Below, piece by piece: positions 1-8,400 of a stretch of 9,785 bases of DNA. The stretch comes from an uncultured Dysosmobacter sp. (GTDB taxonomy: Bacteria > Bacillota > Clostridia > Oscillospirales > Oscillospiraceae). The notes under the pieces were generated by a model. That model was not told the origin of the DNA. It was given only the letters and a program-made list of their open reading frames with translations, and ran no database searches. The stretch spans positions 1-9,785 of the forward strand of contig CAKSVQ010000083.1 in NCBI GenBank assembly GCA_934504065.1, given 5' to 3'. The position numbers were made by a program, and so were the translations under genes. The first letter of the stretch is position 1, and every line of letters starts with the position of its first letter.

Positions 1-464
1 AACTGCGGTTTATCGAAAAGTTGTTTACTGCAAAGTCTGCCGTCTTTCGTTACGGGCATCAGGTTTAAGTGCATATGCGGCGTTGTTTCGTCGTTATGTA
101 CTACCGCTGCGATAACGTTTTCTTCGCCGTATCTTTCTGCAAAGAATTTATAACAGTCCGAGAAAAAGTTATACCGTTCTACCTTAGATAAACCGTCGAA
201 AAATTGTTTATCCGAGCCCACGACGAAAGAATTCATTACCACCGCGTCTTTGCGCGGGGATAAGCCTAATTCTTTTATTCTGCCGTTTATGAACTCCGTG
301 TAAGTTTTTCCGAAATATGGCGTAAAGCGATAATTGTTTCTCGTCCGCTCGCTGTCTATCTGTGGATTTGACGCTTCGTAATTCTCGTCCCGTTCGTTTT
401 CCTTTTCGATAGGCGCGACGTCTTGTTTATGGTATTTCTCCATATGACACACTAAATATGAAAT
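1..464 (-). CDS. mobV: MobV-family relaxase (Mob/Pre), N-terminal part, cut by window edge
   Basis: This is a plasmid/IME mobilization relaxase that would nick the adjacent oriT and lead single-stranded DNA into a recipient through another element's conjugation machinery. About 154 residues are visible and the C-terminus lies outside the window. The N-terminus (from 464) reads ISYLVCHMEKYHK, matching the SYxVCxM opening of Mob/Pre proteins. The region ending IDSERTRNNY is typical of the family. Residues 123-132 read HNDETTPHMH, the metal-binding HxDExxPHxH motif (H123, E126, H130, H132 when counted from 464). I chose 464 because AGGAGG at 474-479 sits 9 nt before an ATT codon exactly where the family's Met-Ser-Tyr begins. 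Alternatives are an in-frame ATG at 500 (no Shine-Dalgarno before it), GTG at 452, or ATG at 443. Glu22 occupies the place of MobM His22, while Arg25 is kept. The family call is firm; the start and catalytic competence are not. Confidence 0.9.
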   Translation of the reverse strand, partial: MSYLVCHMEKYHKQDVAPIEKENERDENYEASNPQIDSERTRNNYRFTPYFGKTYTEFINGRIKELGLSPRKDAVVMNSFVVGSDKQFFDGLSKVERYNFFSDCYKFFAERYGEENVIAAVVHNDETTPHMHLNLMPVTKDGRLCSKQLFDKPQ

Positions 465-473
465 GATGATTTT

Positions 474-479
474 CCTCCT
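474..479 (-). promoter_or_regulatory. Strong Shine-Dalgarno (AGGAGG) for the relaxase
   Basis: A perfect AGGAGG on the minus strand lies 9 nt upstream of the ATT codon at 462-464, which is in frame with the relaxase. It is too far from GTG 452 (21 nt) or ATG 443 (30 nt) to serve them. It lies inside the reading frame if ATG 500 were used. This is the main reason to prefer the AUU start. Confidence 0.6.
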
Positions 480-522
480 GAAATTTGTTTTTGTTCTCAT
501 TGAGCAAAGTGTGTAGAATTTT

Positions 523-564
523 CTCTGCTGGCTGTTTTTATAGTGTATTCACAGCCTCGCAGAG
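523..564. repeat. Bulged hairpin beside oriT
   Basis: CTCTGC (523-528) and GGCTGT (530-535) pair with ACAGCC (551-556) and GCAGAG (559-564), leaving a 15-nt loop and small bulges. The hairpin lies between oriT and the relaxase start and overlaps the foot of the oriT hairpin by two bases. It would be in the relaxase leader RNA. In addition, TGAGCAAAGTGTGTAG (501-516) is nearly the inverse of CTACACTTTGCTCA (596-609), bracketing the whole structured block. Its role (oriT accessory structure or leader control) is inference. Confidence 0.55.
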
Positions 565-606
565 CCCACTATTTTGCGAAGCAAAGTATAGTGGGCTACA
601 CTTTGC
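563..606 (+). other. oriT: oriT of MobV/pMV158 type with predicted nick site
   Basis: AGCCCACTAT (563-572) and ATAGTGGGCT (588-597) form a perfect 10-bp hairpin stem with an inner TTTGC/GCAAA stem (573-577/581-585). A second, overlapping inverted repeat pairs GCAAAGTATAG (581-591) with CTACACTTTGC (596-606), with one mismatch. From memory the pMV158 oriT reads AAAGTATAGTGTG|TTATACTTT around its nick; here the same place reads AAAGTATAGTGGG|CTACACTTT. By that alignment the nick falls between 595 and 596 on the plus strand. The site lies directly upstream of the divergent relaxase gene, the usual position. The structure is seen directly; the nick position is inferred by analogy. Confidence 0.82.
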
Positions 607-780
607 TCAATAGTCTAAGTTTTGCTCCGCATTTTTTCTCAAAGTTTTTCTCTCCGTTATGTATTGACAAGCATTCTTAAAAAACTTTTTCAACTTGTGT
701 CTGACTTCATTTTTCTGCCTCCTTCATTTTATTTTCTTCTCCGTTTTTGTCCTTATGAGTCCACAAAAAGATAAATTATC

Positions 781-900
781 TCCCTACTTATATTGGAAAG
801 TTTCAATCTCTTTGCGGGGGTGTTTCGCAAAAATTTTTACCCCTCACTATAATTGGAAAGTTACGAGCCGTTTGTCGGGGTGTTTCACGAAAATTTTACA
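781..900. repeat. Two tandem degenerate 60-bp repeats
   Basis: Unit 1 (781-840) and unit 2 (841-900) share the core TTGGAAAGTT, then a variable patch, then GGGGTGTTTC and AAAATTTT at the same spacing. Unit 1 contains TTTGCG...CGCAAA (811-816/825-830), a small hairpin. TTGTCGGG in unit 2 (872-879) is the inverse of CCCGACAA at 922-929. I recall similar sequence as spurious translated ORFs in gut Firmicutes, but cannot check this. They could be binding repeats of the mobile element or a dispersed intergenic repeat. No gene is seen in 501-1067. Confidence 0.7.
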
Positions 901-937
901 AAAAAATTGCCGAGAATTTTTCCCGACAACCGCATAC

Positions 938-974
938 AAAAAGGAAGTCCGATATTACTCAAACTTCCTTTTTA
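938..974 (-). terminator. Bidirectional intrinsic terminator ending the lipoprotein operon
   Basis: AAAAAGGAAGT (938-948) pairs perfectly with ACTTCCTTTTT (963-973) around a 14-nt loop, giving a stem bordered by A and T runs on both sides. It therefore works in either direction. On the minus strand it lies about 95 nt after the stop of the last operon gene (1068), separating the operon from the oriT/relaxase block. Confidence 0.8.
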
Positions 975-1067
975 TTTGATATTAAATTTTTTATTTGAAA
1001 TACGCTTTTAGTTCCTTTTACCAAATAACAACTTCACAAGCCACATAATGCCAACAATTACTGTTTT

Positions 1068-1292
1068 CTACAGGGTTACTTCATAATAATCAGTTCGTCG
1101 AAAATCTTCATAACACATCGGACAAGCACCATCGAAATATGAATAGCTTTTAAAATCAACACTCTCAGGAAAAGCGGAATACCCCTTTACCCAAATGAAA
1201 TTTAGTATCGTCTCATAAAAGCGTACATAATAATTTCCGTTACGGTAAAGCGCAAGAAGACTGTTTTTATGATGTTTTGAAAAGATATTCAT
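1068..1292 (-). CDS. Small protein of unknown function with a CPMC motif (74 aa)
   Basis: I do not recognise a family. The 74-residue product is rich in aromatic residues (many Tyr and Phe) and has a CPMC pair of cysteines near its C-terminus, followed by an acidic/basic tail. That pair could bind a metal or form a redox couple, but nothing else supports either role. No signal peptide or clear membrane segment is visible. The start lies 7 nt after the stop of the metalloprotease-like gene, with a weak AAAGG just upstream, which fits translational coupling as the last gene of the operon. The gene could be a spurious ORF, but its position and spacing favour a real one. Confidence 0.6.
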   Translation of the reverse strand: MNIFSKHHKNSLLALYRNGNYYVRFYETILNFIWVKGYSAFPESVDFKSYSYFDGACPMCYEDFRRTDYYEVTL

Positions 1293-1299
1293 AAACCTT

Positions 1300-2115
1300 T
1301 TACTTTTTAAAAACAGCCGCTATCGCCCGTACAAGTATGCCAAGGGCAAGAATCATTGCCGAAAACGCAAGGCTTAACGCGAGCATCGCAACCAGATAGC
1401 ACCCCGCTTTCGCCAAAAACGAACGAAAAGCAAAACAGGCAGATTCGGATACGATTTGTAAAATTAAATTAACGGCAAATAATATCGCCGCAATGATCGG
1501 TAACGCGCCGAGACTGCCGCGTATATCCGCTGCGCTTAAATTCATATGCAGAGAAACGCAAAGGCATATCACAAGAAATATCACCGTTTTCACGCCGAAA
1601 TCAACCGTAAATAAAGATTTTAATATTCCGCCGATCACAGCAAAAAAATACGAAAACCAATCCGCGGAAAGTCCGGAAGCCGTAATCCCCGCAAATTCCG
1701 CAAGATATTCTTCCGTTTCCGTAAAAGCTGCAGGCAACAACAGGCGAATTAAAAAATACAGAAACGCCGTTCCCGCAAGAATAGGCGCAACGCCGATGAA
1801 ATAGTTGCCCGTTACCTGATACGGATTCCGGCGGTTGTATGAATGGTTTACATAGCCGAGAATACCGTTCGATTCGTCCGGTGAATACAATTTCATATCC
1901 GTGATTCTATGACAAAAGAGAATACACATCGCGGCGTGACTCAATTCGTGAATCGGCGTTCCGATCAGCCCCGTGGCAAGGCAGACTGCTCTGCCCTGCC
2001 CTGTGCTTCGATAAAAAAACCGATTAATCAACGAAATCAAAAAACCGACGATATATACGACGCCGACAAAAATTCCCAGCTGACTTAAACTTGCAAATAA
2101 AGCATCGGTAAACAT
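1300..2115 (-). CDS. Multi-pass membrane protein with HELSH zinc-metalloprotease motif (site-2-protease-like)
   Basis: The 271-aa product has a hydrophobic N-terminal segment (about 13-32) and then TPIHELSHAAM. H56-E57-L58-S59-H60 is an HExxH zinc/catalytic motif set in a hydrophobic context, as in intramembrane M50/site-2 proteases and related membrane peptidases. Further membrane segments lie near 105-128, 153-170, 176-190, 203-220 and 238-265. A second motif, SLHMNLSAADIRG (188-200), offers H190 and D197; site-2 proteases take a third zinc ligand from a downstream Asp, so D197 is a candidate. There is no PDZ domain. The start is 9 nt after the upstream stop, with the AAGG of the Shine-Dalgarno overlapping that TAA, suggesting coupling. 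In this operon it might process or quality-control the lipoproteins; that role is inference. The exact family is uncertain. Confidence 0.8.
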   Translation of the reverse strand: MFTDALFASLSQLGIFVGVVYIVGFLISLINRFFYRSTGQGRAVCLATGLIGTPIHELSHAAMCILFCHRITDMKLYSPDESNGILGYVNHSYNRRNPYQVTGNYFIGVAPILAGTAFLYFLIRLLLPAAFTETEEYLAEFAGITASGLSADWFSYFFAVIGGILKSLFTVDFGVKTVIFLVICLCVSLHMNLSAADIRGSLGALPIIAAILFAVNLILQIVSESACFAFRSFLAKAGCYLVAMLALSLAFSAMILALGILVRAIAAVFKK

Positions 2116-2124
2116 TCTTTCGCC

Positions 2125-5100
2125 TTAATGAAGATTGCCCGACCACTCGTTATCTGATTGCTGAGAAGAAACTTTATTCGACGTTTTCGCAACCGCCCTC
2201 ACGACTACTTTTAACGAACGCACCTCGCTGTAATCTTTTATGCCGCTCGCTTTGTCTTTCTGTACAATCTCGTAATTGAAATCAAACCCGTTGGTTATGA
2301 CGGTAACTTTTATCGCCTCCGACGAGCCGTTGACATAAAATTCGAGTTCGTATTCGTCTGCTCCGGCAATCGCCGCAAAGGAAACGTATCCGTCTTTATT
2401 GATCTTAATCGAATTTTTATCGGGCGTGGCAAGAAGCGTCAACACAGAATTCTGTCCGCCTGCAATCGGCGAAACGATGGTGTAATTTCCTTCTTCATCG
2501 AACGTACCGCCGAGTGCATTAACGTAAATCTGATAGGCCCCCGTATTATTCGGGTTGTACTTGCAAACAGTTGAACCTTCGCCTGTAAGTTCTCGCGTGA
2601 TACCATTAAATGTATAGCGATACCCGCTTGCATACGGCACTTCTTTCGTGATCGTAACAACGATATTGCCCTGCGCGTCGTAATAATCCTTATCGTAAGA
2701 AATCGAAAATTCGGGTTTTGCGAGCTGTACGACTTTCTGCTCGATCACCACGGGTTCGGAGCTGATCGTTTTCAGTTCGCCGATGCCGCCGTTGCCGACC
2801 GCCGTAATCGTTACTCGATAAGTTTTGATCTGCTCGAACGCGCTTACGGGATCGAAAGCATATTTTTCGCCCGACTGATGAATTGCCGTATCAAACAATC
2901 TTCCGTCTACCGTGACAGAATAAGAAGACGCGTTTGTAATCGCCCCCCACACGAAATTTCCGTCCGCACGTTTTACGATCGGTGCGTTCAGTTTATAAAC
3001 GGAAGCCGATTGCGACGATTCGGAATTGATATAGCGGTTGCCGTCACCGATAGCGCGGATGCTGAACACATACGTTCTACCCCCGGCAAGCTTGCTGATA
3101 TCCACTTCTCTGTCGTTTTGCGCGGCGGTGAATAAAACGCCGCTCTCATTATAAATTTCATAGGTAATGCTACCCACCTGTGCTTCGCTTATCCCCGTCT
3201 GATTCCATTTTAAATGCGTATTATCGAATGTAAGGTTGGAAGGCGCAGCTATCTTGACAAATTCTTTCGCCGTGCTCTTTTCGGAGGTGATATAATACAC
3301 GCCGTCTTCCGCTTTATAGTTACCCACGGCGACAAGACTTACGTAAGTGCCTCCTTCTTTGATCTGATCGTTCATATTTTCGAGAACGTTCGCGGTAGAT
3401 TCAACTTTCTGCGTGGCGTCTTTCGAGCCGAGATAAAGCTCTATACCCGTAGCCATAGGGCTGATATCGTATTTCAAAATGCCGTTTTCCGCCGTATTTG
3501 TATCTATTCTCACATTGGAAGGCGCGCCGAGGCGGAACACTTTTACAATCGTGCTGTAATTGGAAGCAAGAACATCACTTCCGTTCCCCTTTGCGCAAAC
3601 CTGCATATTATAAGCCCCCGACTTGATATACGGCGTAAGATCGGCGCCGTTTGCCGTACCCTCCGTGCCGCTGCCGCCGTTTACGCCCGTGATCCAGTAA
3701 TTATTTTCCGCGTTCGCAACGGAATCATACTGCAACATAAAGCCATTCATACGCACGTTCTGCGGCATTGCAAGAATGGTGATTTTGAAGTCGAGAAGTT
3801 CCCTTGAATTGAGAGTAACGCGATTTTCAGAATTGATTCTGCCTATAATCTGAATGGAATAAGTATCTTCCTGCCCGTCGATCACGTCGGACTTAACCAG
3901 ATTTTTTCTTACGAACTGCGGCGCGGAGCTGATTTCGCCGTCTTGCGTGCCGTTTTTATAAAGTTTGTATCTATAATCGCTGCTCTGCGTTTTGCAAGTT
4001 ACGGTAAATCCGTCCGCAAGCGATTTATCGTTACTTCTGATAAAACCGTTTTGCAATTTTTCGGGTCTGCCCGGTCTGATTACGGTAAACGGAGAAGAAG
4101 CTTTCGAAGAAGAATATACGCCGTCGCCTTCGTCTGCCGTGGCAACGATGGTCACCGTGTAAGTGCCTACGGCATCGTAATCGTAAGAAAACGAGCCTTG
4201 CGTATTGCCGAACGCGTTGGGAACGGTCGTGCCGTCGGGGCGAACAACCGTTACGGTATAGCCTGCCGCCCCGGATACGGCGTTCCAGCTAAGGCTGTTT
4301 TCGCCGCCGTCAAGCGAGGAAAGCTGAGACCACGTGAACGTGGGCGCGGGAAGAATGTACGCGCTCATCGGCACGGTGTAGCTCGAAAAATATGTAGAGT
4401 CCGTAGAAATCTCTTTGATCTGCACGGAAAGAGAAGTTCCCGTGGTAAGAAGTTCGCCGGAATAATGATTTCCCGTCACTTCCACGGTAGAATTGTTAAT
4501 TTTAAGGCTGTACGTTTTAGTTTCGTCGCCGTCCCAATAGAGAATACCGTCAGATACTTTCAGCCCGGTAACCATATCGAGAAAAACGAATTTTTTATCG
4601 GGACAAGCTTCGCCGTCGAACGTGGAAGAATGGTTGCCGATCGCGCGGATAGATACGGTGAAATCTTCGTCTTTCGCGTCGTAAGCGTATTTTCTCGAAG
4701 TCAGCAATTCTTCCACGGGTTGCCCGTCGATGGAAAGCTCGTACTTCTGCGCGCCGGAAACGGCGTCAAAGGTGATATATGTGCCGTCGTAAGAAATTTT
4801 GCTTCCTTCGAGAACGCCGCATTTCGTTACTTTTTTCACCGTACTCCACACGGAATACTTCGTATTATCGCCGACGACCGTAGGGCGCACCTGAAAGTCG
4901 ATCGAGCCGACGGGAATCTGATATTCCGTCTGATAGATCACGTTTATTTCCGCGCCGTTTTTCACTTCGTAGGCTGTTGCGCCGGTGATGGCGTCCCACG
5001 TGATTTTTCCGTCGTTGTCGATCGAAATCGCGTCGTCTTCCACTTTGCCGATGTAGCTGAACGTAATGGATGTTTCTTCCGCCTTTTTAAGCTTTGAAGA

Positions 5101-5379
5101 TTCTGTGTCTGCCTTGACGGTAAAAGTGAATTGCGTGCCGTTCGCCGCGTAGCCGAACGAATTGGTATTCACGGATATTTCCGCGCCGTCGTTCACTTTC
5201 ACGATGTACTTTTCGGCGTTTTCAACCGCGTCCCAGGTGATCATTGCGCCGTCGTACTTCACGTTTTCGGGCGCGGCAAACGTCAAGTTTTTGCCGCCCT
5301 TACAAGCCGTAAGGCCGAAACACAGACTTGCAATCGCCAGAACAGCCGAGAAAAACAACAATCTGAGTTTTGTTTTCAT
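2125..5379 (-). CDS. Large lipoprotein built of about 12 FN3-like modules (1084 aa)
   Basis: The N-terminus is a lipoprotein signal: Lys/Arg at 2-6, a hydrophobic stretch, then lipobox LTAC with Cys26. The mature protein should be anchored to the outer face of the membrane. The rest consists of about a dozen modules of roughly 75-100 residues. Many open with a phrase like APSNLTFDNTHLKW or APENVKYDGAMITWD and include a conserved W/Y-x-A-V-xx-A-xx-Y strand and a late V-x-A-x-G strand, the pattern of fibronectin type III-like beta sandwiches. No enzyme motif, LPxTG or C-terminal anchor is present, so a structural, adhesive or ligand-binding surface role is likely. GGAGG (5386-5390) stands 6 nt before the ATG and fixes the start. 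It follows the first lipoprotein gene after 72 bp with no terminator or convincing promoter, so it is probably co-transcribed. Confidence 0.88.
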   Translation of the reverse strand: MKTKLRLLFFSAVLAIASLCFGLTACKGGKNLTFAAPENVKYDGAMITWDAVENAEKYIVKVNDGAEISVNTNSFGYAANGTQFTFTVKADTESSKLKKAEETSITFSYIGKVEDDAISIDNDGKITWDAITGATAYEVKNGAEINVIYQTEYQIPVGSIDFQVRPTVVGDNTKYSVWSTVKKVTKCGVLEGSKISYDGTYITFDAVSGAQKYELSIDGQPVEELLTSRKYAYDAKDEDFTVSIRAIGNHSSTFDGEACPDKKFVFLDMVTGLKVSDGILYWDGDETKTYSLKINNSTVEVTGNHYSGELLTTGTSLSVQIKEISTDSTYFSSYTVPMSAYILPAPTFTWSQLSSLDGGENSLSWNAVSGAAGYTVTVVRPDGTTVPNAFGNTQGSFSYDYDAVGTYTVTIVATADEGDGVYSSSKASSPFTVIRPGRPEKLQNGFIRSNDKSLADGFTVTCKTQSSDYRYKLYKNGTQDGEISSAPQFVRKNLVKSDVIDGQEDTYSIQIIGRINSENRVTLNSRELLDFKITILAMPQNVRMNGFMLQYDSVANAENNYWITGVNGGSGTEGTANGADLTPYIKSGAYNMQVCAKGNGSDVLASNYSTIVKVFRLGAPSNVRIDTNTAENGILKYDISPMATGIELYLGSKDATQKVESTANVLENMNDQIKEGGTYVSLVAVGNYKAEDGVYYITSEKSTAKEFVKIAAPSNLTFDNTHLKWNQTGISEAQVGSITYEIYNESGVLFTAAQNDREVDISKLAGGRTYVFSIRAIGDGNRYINSESSQSASVYKLNAPIVKRADGNFVWGAITNASSYSVTVDGRLFDTAIHQSGEKYAFDPVSAFEQIKTYRVTITAVGNGGIGELKTISSEPVVIEQKVVQLAKPEFSISYDKDYYDAQGNIVVTITKEVPYASGYRYTFNGITRELTGEGSTVCKYNPNNTGAYQIYVNALGGTFDEEGNYTIVSPIAGGQNSVLTLLATPDKNSIKINKDGYVSFAAIAGADEYELEFYVNGSSEAIKVTVITNGFDFNYEIVQKDKASGIKDYSEVRSLKVVVRAVAKTSNKVSSQQSDNEWSGNLH

Positions 5380-5451
5380 AAAAAGCCTCCATAAAATAGT
5401 TTTTCATTAAATCGTTTATATTTTTGATTTTTTTCACCAAAAATTTAAGCC

Positions 5452-8400
5452 TTATTCCGTTAAAGTAAGATTTTCCGCTTTTCCGATCAGATCGGACGTG
5501 TTGGTTTCGCCGCTCACCTTACCCGTCTGCGTATAAAGTACGATTTCCGAGTTTTCGCTGTCGGTTTTGCCGTAACCGATCAAGCCGCCGACGTAATCTA
5601 CGCCTGTTACGTCGCCGCTGTTTTCGACTTCTTCCATATTTAAAGCCTGCTTGCCGTTTCGGTAATCATATCCGTTATCACCGTTCCCTACGCCTTCAAA
5701 TTCCAGATACCCGAACAAGCCGCCCGCATAATTTCCGCTTGCCGTTATGTTGCCGCTGTTATTTACCTTTTTTACGTTGGAAATGTGCGTATTGTTATCT
5801 CTGTATTTCGTTTTATTCTGGAAAGAGCCGAAAATTCCGCCGACGTATGACGAACCGACGATTGCACCCGTATTTGTTAAGCCGCTCATCGTGTATTCGC
5901 CCGTCTGCGTTTCAATTCCCGCTATGCCGCCGACATAGGAACTGTTCGGCGCGGTCACCGCCGCCGTATTCGTACAATTTGTAAGAACGCCGCTCAGATA
6001 GCCGAACAGTCCACCGACGTAACTGCCCTTGCTCAAAGACGTTTGATAATTTATTTCCACGGCGTTTGCCGCGTCGTTTACTTTCATTCCCGTACCGTAA
6101 CCCACGTATCCGCCGAAATACGCGTATTTGTTATCGCCGCTTGCGAACACGCCTTTTGCAATAACAGTCGAACCCGCATTTTTCGGTGCGTTCAATAAAA
6201 AGTTACTTGCATAACCCATCAGCCCGCCGACGTATGCCGTCGCTTCGATTTCGGCGCAACTCTTTCCTTCAAGAATCAGCGTATCTTCGCTATCCGTAAG
6301 TCCGTAACCGATCAACCCGCCGACATAATACACGCCCGACACGTTACCGCTGTTTTCGGCTTCTTCCATATTTAAAGCCTGCTTGCCGTTTCGGTAATCA
6401 TATCCGTTATTTCCGTTTCCAACGCCTTCAAATTCCAGATACCCGAACAAGCCGCCCGCATAATTCCCGCCTGCCGCTACGTTGCCGCTATTATTTGCCT
6501 TTTTTACGTTGGTAATGTGCGTATTATTATCTCTGTATTTCGTTTTATTCTGGAAAGAGCCGAAAATTCCGCCGACATAGTCGCCGCCCGAAATATTTCC
6601 GCTGTTTTCGAAATCGAACATATTATATTCGCCCGTTCTCGAATAATACCCCGCAACGCCGCCTACGTATGCTCCGGTTGATTCTATCTCGGCATGGTTG
6701 GCAAGGCGTTCGATTTTCACGCCGTCCGCGCTTGTTTTTCCGAAAATACCGCCGACGTATTTCACGCCGATGATTTTACCGATATTCTGCAAATCGGAAA
6801 GCGTTCCGTTTTTCACGATACCTGCAATGCCGCCCGTCGCGCAGTTATCCGCATTGCCTTTGCCCGTTACGTCAAGGCGATTTTCGCAATTGATAATGCT
6901 TCCGTTTTCCATCACCGCGGCAAACCCGCCTACCGCGCAGTTTTCGCCCGTTACGCTGCCGCTTAACAGTTTCACGTTTTCGATCGAGCCGGAAAGAACG
7001 GCGCAAAGTCCGCCCACGTTTACGGAATCGTACACCGTAGAACGTATCACTACGTTCGCAAAGTTAATGTTTTTGATCGTACCGGACATTTTCAGGAAAA
7101 TACCGAGATTGCCGCTGTCCGATTCGGCAAAAACATTCTTTATCGTAACGTCGTCGCCGCTGAGCGTTCCCGAAAAATCAAACGGCACCCAGTTACGCCC
7201 GGACAAATCTATATCGTTCAGAACGTTATAATATCTGTCCGGTTTTTCTATGATCTTCATAAACTCGTCGGCGGTTTTGATAGTGATCATACCGCGATCG
7301 TCGTCTACGAAGCTTGCCTTCACCATTCCGCCGTAAAGGAAATCCCACACGCCTACGGATTTTCCGTCCGCGTCGGTGATCTTCGTTCCGTCAAACAACC
7401 AGCCGTCGAATCTCTTTCCGTCTTTATAAGCAATCGGCAGCACAAAATCGCAATGATATTTTACGGTTGCTTTATCCGCGCGGCAATAGCCGCCGTCGGT
7501 ATTGAATGTAATCGTATATTCGGCAGGCTCGAAAAGCACTTTCAGCGTTATATCGGCATTGCCCATAATAAACGTATACTTATCAATGCCGCTAACGGAA
7601 CGATCTTGCGTATCGTAAAATCCTTTGAAGGTATACCCTTCTGCCGCAACTGCCCGAAGGGAAACTTCCTGCCCTTCCGCATAATATTCCGCAACGGCTA
7701 CGTTTCCGCTGTTCGAATAATAATACTCTATCGTAATATAAAGCTTTTCCGAAAACTTCGCGTTCAACGCTTTCGAAAGATCGGCATAATCCCACTTTTC
7801 AAGCATTTTACCGTCGGAATCCGTTACGCGGTTTCCGTCCGCGTCGAACCAACCGGCAAACGCATAGCCGCTCAGCCACGGAACTTCGAACGTCATTTTC
7901 TTATCGTAAACAATGTCGGCTTTGGCGGAACTTACGTGTCCTTCGCCGGCGTTGAGTACAATGCTGCCCGTAAATTTCGCATAAAGCGTTTTATTGCCGT
8001 AGCACCCAGCCGAAATTTCCGCAACGGGGGTATCGCTATAATCGTCTTTTTCGCACCAGCCCTTGAAAACATACCCCGCTTTCGTAGGTACGGGAAGATC
8101 GAACGAATCGGTAATACAATACGTTCTGCTTTCGAACGTATCGCCGCTATTGGAATGATATACAATGGTATATACGGCTATTTCCCAACGCGAATAATAT
8201 TTCGGGTACGCGCTATCGTAATAAATCTTTGTTTCGGGAACGGTATCGAATCTTTCCGAACGAAACCAACCGTCGTTCACATAGCCGGGATTTTCATAAT
8301 CGGGAATCGTAAAAGGTTCGCCCTGATATACGCGTTCCACTCGCTCGTCGCCCTCTTTTATAACGAACGTAACTTCGCGCCAGCGTTTCCATATCGCATA

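Noticed and set aside
664..690. TTGACA at 664-669 as a plus-strand promoter
   Set aside because: No acceptable -10 box at 16-18 bp and no gene downstream on this strand.
695..979. 94-aa plus-strand ORF in the intergenic region
   Set aside because: It starts at TTG with no Shine-Dalgarno, runs through the 60-bp tandem repeats and ends in the terminator hairpin. The apparent repeated protein motif comes from the DNA repeat.
3943..5097. 384-aa plus-strand ORF antisense to the second lipoprotein gene
   Set aside because: Shadow frame with the same biased composition, no ribosome binding site and no recognisable fold, opposite well-supported FN3-like modules.
5380..5451. Separate promoter for the second lipoprotein gene
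   Set aside because: The AT-rich gap has a TATAAA-like string but no -35 box at a workable distance. Co-transcription is simpler.
5573..6577. CRISPR array or insertion sequence as an explanation for the repeats
   Set aside because: The repeats are long, only two, in frame within a coding region, and lack transposase or terminal inverted repeats.
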